In this document: positions 28,064 to 36,183 of the stretch, one piece after another
Numbering within the stretch: position 1 is the stretch's first letter
Layout of the letters: the number at the start of each line of letters is the position of its first letter
From: Sphingomonas sp. Mn802worker
GTDB taxonomy: Bacteria > Pseudomonadota > Alphaproteobacteria > Sphingomonadales > Sphingomonadaceae
Reading direction: 5' to 3'
Assembly: GCF_000382485.1 (NCBI RefSeq)
Contig: NZ_AORY01000004.1
Span: 1 to 64,000 of the forward strand
DNA: 64,000 bases
Translations under genes and position numbers: made by a program
Notes under the pieces: generated by a model
Seen by the model: only the letters and a program-made list of their open reading frames with translations
Told to the model about the DNA's origin: nothing
The model's database searches: none

Positions 28064-28261
28064 TTACCGAGGGCCGCTGACCAAAACGATCAAGCGATTC
28101 AGCAGCCAGCCGATCGTCGAGGTGACCAAGCCGATCACCGCAACGCCCGCGATGAAGCCGAGGACTGTCGCGCCGCACGGGCCATCGACGCTCGCGCACG
28201 CCAGACTGCCGCGGACCGCCTCGATCAGTACCAGACAAACAGTGCGGGCAGGGCGATCAGG
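28064..28261 (-). pseudogene. Possible remnant of a small membrane protein
   Basis: A minus-strand frame ending at TAA 28064 reads VLIEAVRGSLACASVDGPCG, then ATVLGFIAGVAVIGLVTSTI and a short tail GWLLNRLIVLVSGPR. It has one strong hydrophobic segment and no ATG, GTG or TTG at a sensible N-terminus; the frame closes upstream with TGA. It may be a decayed gene or start at an unusual codon. It ends 8 bp from the converging marC stop. No family is recognised. Confidence 0.25.
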
Positions 28262-28322
28262 TCGCGACCATCACGCCCCAGTGTCGCGACGAGCGATCGA
28301 GATAGCTCAAGGCGCTACCTTC

Positions 28323-30128
28323 CTAGCTGATGCGGAACGCGCGGAACGGCGATTTGGCAGGTAGCGGCACCGGTTCGAGCCAGCTGAACGCCTTGCCGTG
28401 TGCCAGCTGGTCATAGAAACCGTTCTTTGCCTTGGCGCGGTAATTGGTCGATTCCGCCATGTCGGGGCAGACGAGCAGCAGCGTCGCGCCGTGACGCTTC
28501 ATGATTGCGCGCGCTTCATCGGGCGAGCGGCTGAAGGCGTGCTGTACGTCGAGGATCGCGTCGCCGTTGCGGTGGTAGGGCCCCGCAATCGCGTCGTGGT
28601 GCGTCAGCGTGATGAGCCGAGGGCCGAGGTCGACGAAGGTGAACACGGTCTGCGCAGGGATCGCGTTGAGCGGCTGCATCGCGGGGATCGTCAGGCAGCG
28701 CCCGGTGGCGCGATTGACGCGGGTGACATAGGCGCTGGGGCGATCGATCGGCAGGTATCGCACCGCCAGCGCCATGAACCAGCCCGAGACGAGCACATAG
28801 GCCATCGCGGCGGCGGCAAGCTTTGCCGGCCACCAGCGTGGGCTCGCGACCCATGGCAGCATCGCCCAGGCGAGCGCGACGGCGCCCGGCACCGCCATTA
28901 GCTGCGCCGCAGGGCCGGCGCGCGCCTGCCACAACAGCATCGCGCAGGAGAAGGCGGTGAACAGCGCGACGCAGGTCCAGCCGAGCAGCGCGGGTGTGCG
29001 CCGCGCGCGCCAGGTCGCGAACAGCGCGCCGAGAAGCCCGATGATCGGCAGCGCGACGATCGGGGCGGCGCTGCGTAGCGGGTGTTTGTAGATCGGCTTG
29101 GCCTCGCGCACGTTGGCGAGCCAGCTGGTGTAGAGCTCGGGCGAGACCTGCTCGGGTCGGCCGAGGCATTGCGGGAAGGCGAGTGCGAAGAACGCCGCGA
29201 CGATGCCGCCCGCGACCAGCGCGGCGGCGATGCGGATGCTACGCCTGCGCGGTGACCAGAAGGCGAGCGCCAGCAGCAGTGCGGCGGCGACCACCACGGT
29301 GGACAGGTACACCGGCGTCAGCGCGTCGCAGCGTAGCACGCGGTTGGCGTAGGAGGCGAACCCGGCAAACCCCGCCGCGGTACCGCCGCCGAGCGACAGC
29401 GCGTAGGCGGCGAGCCGCCGCCGCTCGCCCGCGTCCCACATCCAGCGAAGCGCGATGATCGCGCCCGCCATTGCGGCAAAGGGCAGCAGCTCAAGCCCGA
29501 TTGACAGCGAATAGGCGCTGGCGAGGCCGACGACCACGCCGCCGCGCGCATCCTCCGGATCGCATAGCCCCGCGACCGTCAGGCACAGCATCGCGAGCTG
29601 CCAGCCGTGGTGATCGATCCGGTCGGGCATGTACATGCCCAGCGCGACGTTGGTGACGAGCACCACCGCGATCCCGAGCGGCCAGGCGATCGGCGACACG
29701 AGGCGGCGCACCGTCGCACCCAGTCCCAGCAGCGCGAGCGACAGCGGGAGCAGCGGCGCGATGCCGCACGCCAGCCGCTCCGCCTCGGCATTGCCGGTGA
29801 AGGGTCGAAAGACGAGGATCAGCGCGGCGATCGGCAGGTCGACCAGCCGGCTCCAGTGGATATTGAAGCCGGTCGGCGGATCGAGGCGATAGTTGGTCAG
29901 GTCGAACCAGCCCTGCCCGGCGAGTAACGCCCGGACTTGCATCAACCGCATGTTGTCGTCGGTGTCGCCCAGGCTCAGCCACTGGATTGCGTTCCAGCGC
30001 TGTATGACGAAGCAGGCGGTGATGATCGCCCAGGCAATGAGCGTGCGGTTGATCCAGCGGCGATCGAGCGCCTCCGCGGTGCGTTCCAGTGCGTCGCGCC
30101 CAAAGATCGAGCGGAGAAGATCGGTCAA
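28323..30128 (-). CDS. Multi-spanning membrane protein, GT-C glycosyltransferase-like
   Basis: The 601-residue protein has about 12-13 hydrophobic segments. Between the first and second lies LSLGDTDDNMRLMQ (Asp at 55, 57, 58), placed like the metal-binding DxD motif of GT-C enzymes and STT3-type transferases in their first external loop. A C-terminal soluble domain of about 130 residues (LTIPAMQPLNAIPAQTVFTF) follows, as in many GT-C proteins. TTG 30128 has GAAGGAAG upstream. GtrA and a methyltransferase lie divergently next to it. Transfer from a polyprenyl-phosphate sugar is inferred from topology and context. Confidence 0.65.
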   Translation of the reverse strand: MTDLLRSIFGRDALERTAEALDRRWINRTLIAWAIITACFVIQRWNAIQWLSLGDTDDNMRLMQVRALLAGQGWFDLTNYRLDPPTGFNIHWSRLVDLPIAALILVFRPFTGNAEAERLACGIAPLLPLSLALLGLGATVRRLVSPIAWPLGIAVVLVTNVALGMYMPDRIDHHGWQLAMLCLTVAGLCDPEDARGGVVVGLASAYSLSIGLELLPFAAMAGAIIALRWMWDAGERRRLAAYALSLGGGTAAGFAGFASYANRVLRCDALTPVYLSTVVVAAALLLALAFWSPRRRSIRIAAALVAGGIVAAFFALAFPQCLGRPEQVSPELYTSWLANVREAKPIYKHPLRSAAPIVALPIIGLLGALFATWRARRTPALLGWTCVALFTAFSCAMLLWQARAGPAAQLMAVPGAVALAWAMLPWVASPRWWPAKLAAAAMAYVLVSGWFMALAVRYLPIDRPSAYVTRVNRATGRCLTIPAMQPLNAIPAQTVFTFVDLGPRLITLTHHDAIAGPYHRNGDAILDVQHAFSRSPDEARAIMKRHGATLLLVCPDMAESTNYRAKAKNGFYDQLAHGKAFSWLEPVPLPAKSPFRAFRIS

Positions 30129-30201
30129 AACGCTTCCTTCATCGCGTGCGAGCTAGTACGCCCCCGCCGCGCTCCTGACGCGGGGCAGCGCAAAGGGCAA
30201 G

Positions 30202-30651
30202 ATGGTGGCGGCGGGCATCGATCGGTTAAACAAGGCTGTGGACGAACGTGGCGCGCGCCAGCGGGAAGCGTTCTGGCAGCTGGTCCGGTTCGGCATCGCC
30301 GGTGGCGTCTCGACGCTGATCTACTCGGCCGTGTACCTGCCGCTGACCGCGTGGGTGCTGCCACGGGCGCAGGCCGTGTGGGCGGTGCCGCCGTCGTTCC
30401 TGGTCGCGGTCACCTGTGGGTTTTTCCTCCACAGCCGCTGGAGCTTCAAGGGGCAGGGGGCGCATTCATCGGGTCCGGCGCAGCAGCTGAAATTCGTCGG
30501 CGTGCAGGCGAGCGGCATGGCGTTGAATGCGCTGGTCACCTGGATCGGCACCGCGCAGCTGGGGCTGGCGCCGTGGGTGCCGTTGTTGCCGGCCGTCGCG
30601 CTGGCGACGATCGTCACCTTTCTTCTTAACAAATATCTGGTGTTCGTCTGA
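30202..30651 (+). CDS. GtrA family membrane protein
   Basis: The 149 residues have four hydrophobic segments and the GtrA hallmarks: FWQLVRFGIAGGVSTLIYSA, VTCGFFLHSRWSFKGQ with the WSF motif, and a final TIVTFLLNKYLVFV. GtrA-like proteins are thought to help flip polyprenyl-phosphate-linked sugars. The stop shares one base with the start of the next gene (TGATG), so the two are translationally coupled. Confidence 0.9.
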   Translation: MVAAGIDRLNKAVDERGARQREAFWQLVRFGIAGGVSTLIYSAVYLPLTAWVLPRAQAVWAVPPSFLVAVTCGFFLHSRWSFKGQGAHSSGPAQQLKFVGVQASGMALNALVTWIGTAQLGLAPWVPLLPAVALATIVTFLLNKYLVFV

Positions 30652-31379
30652 TGGATCGTCGCGTTTACGACCGTATGGCGGAGCATGACTCCACGCACTG
30701 GTGGTACCGTGCGCGCCGCGATATTCTGTCGGACTACGTGACGCGCGAGGGGCATCTGCCCACGGACGCGCGCATCCTGGAGATCGGCTGCGGTACCGGG
30801 CACAATCTGCCGATGCTGTCGCAGTTCGGCCGCGTCGAGGCGATCGAGATCGATCCGGCCGCGCGTAACATCGCCAGCGCACGGCTGGGCAAGCCGGTCG
30901 GCGATGCGCCGCTGCCGATGCTGCCGGGCGTCGAGCGTGGCGGCTACGACATGGTCGCGGTGCTTGACGTGGTGGAGCATATTGCCGACGATGTGGGCGC
31001 GCTCAAGGCGATGCGCGAATGTCTCGCGCCCGGTGGCAAGATCCTGATCGCGGTGCCCGCGCACCAGTGGATGTGGAGCGCGCACGATGTCGTGAACCAT
31101 CACGAGCGGCGTTATTCCAAGAAGACGCTGGTGGCGGCGATCCACGCGGCGGGGCTGCGTCCGCGCAAGCTTGGTTACTTCAACTCGGTCCTGTTCCCGC
31201 TTGCCGCCGCGGCGCGCGTGGCGGGGCGGCTGACGGGGCGTGACGACAGCGACGATTCGCCGCCTGCCGCGCCGGTCAACGCGCTGTTCGAACGGGTCTT
31301 CCGTGTCGAGCGCCATCTGGTCGGGCGCGTGCCGATGCCGATCGGGCTGTCGATCCTGTGCTTCGCGGAGCCGGTCTGA
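30651..31379 (+). CDS. Class I SAM-dependent methyltransferase
   Basis: The 242-residue protein has a standard SAM-binding fold. Motif I is ILEIGCGTGHNLPML near residue 42, followed by VEAIEIDPAARNIA, then VAVLDVVEHIADD and ECLAPGGKILIAVPAHQWMW. The N-terminal HWWYRARRDIL segment is common among methyltransferases found with glycan or polyprenol-linked genes. It is coupled to gtrA. The methyl acceptor cannot be deduced; a lipid-linked or surface sugar is plausible from context. Confidence 0.85.
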   Translation: MDRRVYDRMAEHDSTHWWYRARRDILSDYVTREGHLPTDARILEIGCGTGHNLPMLSQFGRVEAIEIDPAARNIASARLGKPVGDAPLPMLPGVERGGYDMVAVLDVVEHIADDVGALKAMRECLAPGGKILIAVPAHQWMWSAHDVVNHHERRYSKKTLVAAIHAAGLRPRKLGYFNSVLFPLAAAARVAGRLTGRDDSDDSPPAAPVNALFERVFRVERHLVGRVPMPIGLSILCFAEPV

Positions 31380-31392
31380 CCTGATCGGCCGG

Positions 31393-31438
31393 GTGACGGC
31401 TCACGAGGCGGGTTGCGCCGCCGGTGCGAAGCCGTCAC
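31393..31438. promoter_or_regulatory. Nested inverted repeat upstream of otsB
   Basis: The outer arms GTGACGGCT (31393-31401) and AGCCGTCAC (31430-31438) enclose the inner arms GGCGG (31407-31411) and CCGCC (31418-31422). They can form a cruciform or RNA stem-loop between the methyltransferase stop and the otsB start. It could be a terminator without U-tract for the upstream genes or a regulatory structure for the trehalose genes. Sequence alone cannot separate these. Confidence 0.4.
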
Positions 31439-31448
31439 GGCGCGGCGC

Positions 31449-32198
31449 ATGTCCGACATCCTGCTGCCGCCGCCGCCTGCCGACCTGCTGACCAACGCCA
31501 GCCTGTTCCTCGATTTCGACGGCACGCTGGTCGAGATCGCCGCGACCCCCGACGCGGTGAGCGTGTCGGATGTGCTCAGGCAGCTGTTGCGCGATTTGCA
31601 GGCACGGATGGACGGGCGCGTCGCGATCGTCAGCGGGCGCTCGGTCGCGGAAATCGCCGCGCTGCTCGATCCGGTCGCGTTGACGATTGCGGGCAGCCAC
31701 GGGCTCGAGATCGCGACGGCGGATGGGTCGGTGGAAACGCCGGAGCGGACCGCAGGGATCGACACGGCGCTCGCCACCCTCCAGGACTTTGCCAGCAGCC
31801 GGCCGGGCGTGCTGGTCGAGGACAAGCCGTTCGGCGTCGGACTCCACTATCGGCTGGCGCCCGATCAGGAGGCGGACGCGCGGGCGCTGGCTGCCGCGCT
31901 TGCCGATGAGCATGGCCTGCATCTGCAATTGGGCAAGATGGTCGCCGAATTGCGCCTGCCGGGCGGCGACAAGGGTAGCGCGTTGAAAGCGTTGATGGCG
32001 GAACCCGGACGCGTCGCCACGCGTCCTGTGTTCATGGGGGACGACGTAACCGACGAGGCGGCGTTCGCCGCCGCATGTGAACTGGGTGGTGCAGGCATCC
32101 TGATCGGGCCGGCGCGTCACACTCACGCTCTTTATCGCTTGGATGACGTGCCCGCCGCGCTTGGGTGGCTGCGCCGTTGCGCGGAGGCGCTGGCATGA
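31449..32198 (+). CDS. otsB: Trehalose-6-phosphate phosphatase
   Basis: OtsB removes phosphate from trehalose-6-phosphate to give trehalose. This HAD-family protein of 249 residues shows motif I FLDFDGTLVEIA (nucleophile Asp), IVSGRSVAEIAALL, IAGSHGLEIATADG, and motif IV MGDDVTDEAAF. The start is ATG 31449, where the family sequence begins; earlier in-frame codons overlap the inverted repeat. Its stop overlaps the GH15 start by four bases. The gene is the first of otsB-GH15-otsA. Confidence 0.93.
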   Translation: MSDILLPPPPADLLTNASLFLDFDGTLVEIAATPDAVSVSDVLRQLLRDLQARMDGRVAIVSGRSVAEIAALLDPVALTIAGSHGLEIATADGSVETPERTAGIDTALATLQDFASSRPGVLVEDKPFGVGLHYRLAPDQEADARALAAALADEHGLHLQLGKMVAELRLPGGDKGSALKALMAEPGRVATRPVFMGDDVTDEAAFAAACELGGAGILIGPARHTHALYRLDDVPAALGWLRRCAEALA

Positions 32199-33988
32199 GC
32201 GATCTCGATCTCTGGCCGATCGGCAATTGCCAGGTCAGCGCGCTGGTCGATCGCGCCGGACGCTTCGTCTGGGGCTGCGTGCCGCGTGTCGACGGCGATC
32301 CGCTATTCTCCGCGCTGCTCGGCGGAGAGGCGCCGGAGGGCGGGTTCTGGGAGATCGCGGTCGAGGACTCCGTGTCGGTCGAGCAGCATTACGTCCGCAA
32401 CACCCCCGTGCTCGTATCGCGCCACACCGACGCGCACGGCGGTGTGATCGAGGTGACCGATTTCTGCCCGCGCTTCGAGCGTAACGGACGCACCTACCGC
32501 CCGGTCGCCTTCGCGCGGATCGTCCGCCCGATTTCTGGCAGCCCGCGGCTCAAGATGCGGCTGCGTCCCACCTGCGGCTGGGGCGGTACCTGCCGCGAGC
32601 AGGTCGGCGGATCGAACCACGTCCGCTTCCTGCTTGATGCGCTCGCGATGCGGCTGACCACCAACGCGCCGATCGGCATGGTGCAGCAGGAGCGCTCGTT
32701 CCGGGTCGAGCGACCGCTGCACTTCTTCCTGGGCCCGGACGAAAGTTTTGCGGGCAATTTCGCCAGCGCGCTCGACCTGATGCTGCACGACACGGTGGCG
32801 GAGTGGCAGCAATGGGTCCGCGGGCTCGCCGTGCCGCTCGAATGGCAGGAAGTGGTGATCCGCTGCGCGATCACGCTGAAATTGTGCCAGCATGAGGAAA
32901 CCGGCGCGATCGTTGCGGCGCTTACCACCTCGGTGCCGGAGCATGCGGGATCGGAGCGCAACTGGGACTATCGTTACTGCTGGATCCGCGACGCTTATTA
33001 CACCGTGCAGGCACTCAACCGGCTCGGCGCGCTCGACGTGCTCGAGGGCTATCTCGGCTACCTGCGCAACATCGTCGATGCGGCGGGTGATGGTGACGAC
33101 GACGGGCACATCCAGCCCTTGTATGGCGTGCTGGGCGAGCCGCATCTGCCCGAGCATGTCGCGCCGCTGTTGCCGGGCTATCGCGGCATGGGTCCGGTTC
33201 GGGTCGGCAATCAGGCGGCCGAGCAGATCCAGCACGATGCCTATGGGCAGATCGTGCTGTGCAGCGTCCACGCTTTCTTTGACCACCGCCTGTTCCGCCC
33301 TGCCGACTCGGCCGATTTCGAGCGGCTGGAGCATGTCGGCGAACGCGCGTGGAAATACTACGATCAGCCCGACGCCGGATTGTGGGAGCTGCGCACCCGC
33401 CAAAGCGTCCACACTTATTCCTCTGCGATGTGCTGGGCGGCATGCGACCGGCTGGCGAATGCGGCCGAGCGGCTCGGGCTTGCCGACCGGCGCGCTTTGT
33501 GGGCCGGACGTGCCGACACGATCCGCGACGTGATCGAGCGATCGGCGTGGCGTGAGGACACGCGGCGGATGTCCGCGACCTTCTCGGGTGACGACCTGGA
33601 CGCCAGCGTGCTGCAATTGCTCGACCTGCGCTTCTTCGAGGCGGACGATCCCCGCTTCGTTGACACGCTGCAGGCGATCGAGAAGGGGCTGAGGCGCGGC
33701 TCCACCATGCTGCGCTACGATACCGAGGACGATTTTGGCCTGCCTGAAACGGCGTTCAACGTCTGCACCTTCTGGCTGATCGAGGCGCTGTACCTGACCG
33801 GGCGGCATGACGAGGCGCGCAGCCTGTTCGAAGAAATGCTGTCGCGCTGTACCGCGGCGGGGCTGCTGTCTGAGGACATCGATCCAACCAGCGGGGAGCT
33901 GTGGGGCAATTACCCGCAGACCTACTCGCTGGTCGGCATGATCAACTGCGCGGGGATGCTCAGCAAGCCGTGGAGTGCGATCCGATGA
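32195..33988 (+). CDS. Glycoside hydrolase family 15 protein (glucoamylase or trehalase-like)
   Basis: GH15 enzymes are inverting alpha-glucosidases (glucoamylases, dextranases, and trehalases in some bacteria). The 597 residues comprise an N-terminal beta-sandwich of about 230 residues and an (alpha/alpha)6 barrel. The barrel has RNWDYRYCWIRDAYYTVQAL and, near the end, LLSEDIDPTSGELWGNYPQT followed by YSLVGMI, the family motifs around the substrate pocket and catalytic Glu. There is no signal peptide, so it acts in the cytoplasm. ATGA overlaps at both ends join it to otsB and otsA. A role in trehalose turnover is inferred from that coupling. Confidence 0.9.
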   Translation: MSDLDLWPIGNCQVSALVDRAGRFVWGCVPRVDGDPLFSALLGGEAPEGGFWEIAVEDSVSVEQHYVRNTPVLVSRHTDAHGGVIEVTDFCPRFERNGRTYRPVAFARIVRPISGSPRLKMRLRPTCGWGGTCREQVGGSNHVRFLLDALAMRLTTNAPIGMVQQERSFRVERPLHFFLGPDESFAGNFASALDLMLHDTVAEWQQWVRGLAVPLEWQEVVIRCAITLKLCQHEETGAIVAALTTSVPEHAGSERNWDYRYCWIRDAYYTVQALNRLGALDVLEGYLGYLRNIVDAAGDGDDDGHIQPLYGVLGEPHLPEHVAPLLPGYRGMGPVRVGNQAAEQIQHDAYGQIVLCSVHAFFDHRLFRPADSADFERLEHVGERAWKYYDQPDAGLWELRTRQSVHTYSSAMCWAACDRLANAAERLGLADRRALWAGRADTIRDVIERSAWREDTRRMSATFSGDDLDASVLQLLDLRFFEADDPRFVDTLQAIEKGLRRGSTMLRYDTEDDFGLPETAFNVCTFWLIEALYLTGRHDEARSLFEEMLSRCTAAGLLSEDIDPTSGELWGNYPQTYSLVGMINCAGMLSKPWSAIR

Positions 33989-35394
33989 GCCGGTCGGGCG
34001 ACGGCAGGCTCATCGTCATCTCCAACCGGGTCAGCGCGCCCAAGGGGTCGACGTCGGGGGCGCAAGGCGGCCTCGCCGTCGCGCTCGCCGCCGCACTGCG
34101 CGAAAACGGCGGCATCTGGTTCGGTTGGTCGGGCGAAGTAACCGAGCATTACACCGGGCAGATCGATTTTCAGCGTAACCAGGGCGTCACTACCGCGGTC
34201 GTCGACCTGGAGGAACAGGACGTCGAGGAATATTACGAGGGTTACGCCAACCGGACCTTGTGGCCGCTGTTCCACTACCGGATCGACCTGGCCGAATATG
34301 AGCGCGACTTCGCCGGCGGCTATCAGCGCACCAACGAGCGCTTCGCCAACACGGTGCGCCCGCTGATCGAACCCGACGACCTGATCTGGATTCAGGATTA
34401 CCACATGTTCCCGCTCGGCGCCGAGTTGCGCAAACTCGCGTGCCAGAACCGGATCGGCTTTTTCCTCCACATTCCGTGGCCGCCGCGCCGGCTGCTCGGC
34501 ACGTTGCCGGGCGCGAAGGCGCTGGTCGAGGCGATGTTCGACTACGACCTGCTCGGCTTCCACACGCAGGAATGGCTCGACTCGTTCTGCGACTTCGCGA
34601 TCCATGACATGGGCGCGACCGTCGAGGGTGACCTGATCACCTACGGGGATCGCTGCGTGCGCTTGCTGGCCGATCCGATCGGGATCGATGCCAAGGAGTT
34701 CGCGCAAGCCTCGGCCGGAGTGCAGTCGCGGCTCGCGTTCCGCCGCATGCGCGACTCGGCCGACGGGCGCGATATGATCGTCGGCGTCGACCGGCTGGAT
34801 TACTCCAAAGGGCTGGAAGAGCGGTTCGCGGGCTACGAACGCTTCCTGATCGAGCATCCGGAGGAGCGCAAGGAAGTGTTCCTGCTCCAGATCGCACCGC
34901 CCAGTCGTGTCTCGGTCGAAACCTATCGCCGCATCCGCAACTCGCTGGAAGGATTGTCGGGGCGGATCAACGGCGCGTATGCCGACGTCGACTGGGTGCC
35001 GATCCGCTACGTCAACCAGGGCTATCCGCGCGACGTGCTGGCGGGCATCTACCGTGCGGCTAAGATCGGGCTGGTGACGCCGCTTCGCGACGGCATGAAC
35101 CTTGTTGCGAAGGAATATGTTGCGGCGCAGAACCCGGAAGACCCGGGCGTGCTGATCCTGTCAAAGTTCGCGGGCGCCGCCGAACAGATGACCGAGGCGC
35201 TGCTGATCAACCCGTACAGTGCGGAGGAGATGTCGGACGCGATCCACCAGGCGCTGCGGATGCCGAAGGAGGAGCGCATCCAGCGCTGGCAGGCATTGAT
35301 GGACGGCGTGCAGAAGGAGGACGTGACGTGGTGGGCGGCGCGCTTCCTCGACTCACTCAGGCAGGCGCGGCCGATGGTGGCTGAGCAGGCTTAA
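33985..35394 (+). CDS. otsA: Trehalose-6-phosphate synthase
   Basis: OtsA makes trehalose-6-phosphate from UDP-glucose and glucose-6-phosphate (GT20). The 469 residues begin RLIVISNRVSAPKGSTSGAQ followed by GGLA. They contain WIQDYHMFPLGAELR, IGFFLHIPWPP and ELLGFHTQEW-like DLLGFHTQEWLDSF. IVGVDRLDYSKGLEERF and TPLRDGMNLVAKEYVAAQ close the donor site. ATG 33985 overlaps the GH15 stop by four bases. Trehalose is a compatible solute, so expression under osmotic or desiccation stress is likely, but no stress promoter was identified. Confidence 0.96.
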   Translation: MSRSGDGRLIVISNRVSAPKGSTSGAQGGLAVALAAALRENGGIWFGWSGEVTEHYTGQIDFQRNQGVTTAVVDLEEQDVEEYYEGYANRTLWPLFHYRIDLAEYERDFAGGYQRTNERFANTVRPLIEPDDLIWIQDYHMFPLGAELRKLACQNRIGFFLHIPWPPRRLLGTLPGAKALVEAMFDYDLLGFHTQEWLDSFCDFAIHDMGATVEGDLITYGDRCVRLLADPIGIDAKEFAQASAGVQSRLAFRRMRDSADGRDMIVGVDRLDYSKGLEERFAGYERFLIEHPEERKEVFLLQIAPPSRVSVETYRRIRNSLEGLSGRINGAYADVDWVPIRYVNQGYPRDVLAGIYRAAKIGLVTPLRDGMNLVAKEYVAAQNPEDPGVLILSKFAGAAEQMTEALLINPYSAEEMSDAIHQALRMPKEERIQRWQALMDGVQKEDVTWWAARFLDSLRQARPMVAEQA

Positions 35395-35435
35395 GCGGCG
35401 GCTGCGTCGAGCGCGGCGCAGGTGTCAGCGCTAGG

Positions 35436-36068
35436 TCAGTTGTTTAACGTCACCGCGTCCGCCTTGGTCAGACGTGAAATCTGCGGCAGGATGTTGGTAA
35501 TCGCGAAGTCGTGCAGCTCGGCCGACCGCGACGTGCACGCATCCTCCACCACGACGACATCATAGCTCAGCTCCCACGCACTGCGCACGGTCGATTCGAC
35601 GCCGAAATTGGTCGCGATACCCGCAAGCACGATCGTGCGCACGCCGCGACGGCGCAATTGCAGGTCGAGGTCGGTGCCGGTGAACGCGCCCCAATGATGC
35701 TTGAGCACGACGATGTCGCCATCTTGATGTAACCCCTCGACCAGCGTCTCGAACCCCGGCGGGGACCGTTCGGGCAGGCTGGGCCTGTCGACCTGGCGGC
35801 TGGGTGCGTCGCCGGGCGCGAAGGCGACGTGGACGAGGACCACCGGCGCGCCTGCGGCGCGGAAGCGATCGGCGAGCGACTTGGCGGTCGTGACCACTTC
35901 CGCGCCGGAGCGAGGGCCCTTGTCGCCGGCGACGATGCCTTGCTGAAGGTCGATCAGGACGAGTGCGGTGGTGCGGGGGTCGAGGTGCATGTGCGCCGAA
36001 CCTGCGGCGACGGGGAGGGTTCCGGTAGTCGGTGCTGCTGCGGTTTCGGTTGTGATCCGGCTGGCCAC
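35436..36068 (-). CDS. Isochorismatase-like hydrolase without the usual catalytic Cys
   Basis: The 210-residue protein has the isochorismatase fold. LVLIDLQQGIVAGDKG carries the conserved Asp at residue 39, and DIVVLKHHWGAFTGTDLD the Lys near 123. The position of the nucleophilic Cys in Cys hydrolases reads AGIATNFGVESTVRSA, with no Cys. This resembles the YecD-type subgroup, whose reaction is not established. The start GTG 36068 has a 26-residue Ala/Thr-rich leader before MHLDPRTTALVLID, and ATG 35990 is an alternative start. It converges with otsA. Confidence 0.85.
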   Translation of the reverse strand: MASRITTETAAAPTTGTLPVAAGSAHMHLDPRTTALVLIDLQQGIVAGDKGPRSGAEVVTTAKSLADRFRAAGAPVVLVHVAFAPGDAPSRQVDRPSLPERSPPGFETLVEGLHQDGDIVVLKHHWGAFTGTDLDLQLRRRGVRTIVLAGIATNFGVESTVRSAWELSYDVVVVEDACTSRSAELHDFAITNILPQISRLTKADAVTLNN

Positions 36069-36183
36069 GGCGCGGGAGTTGATCCTGCGCCGTCGAACGT
36101 GGCGCTGGTTGCGCCACGTCGGCCGAGCGTTCGTGTTCGCTGGCGCGAAGAAGCGCGTAACCTAGGCTAAGCGCCTCACTCGG

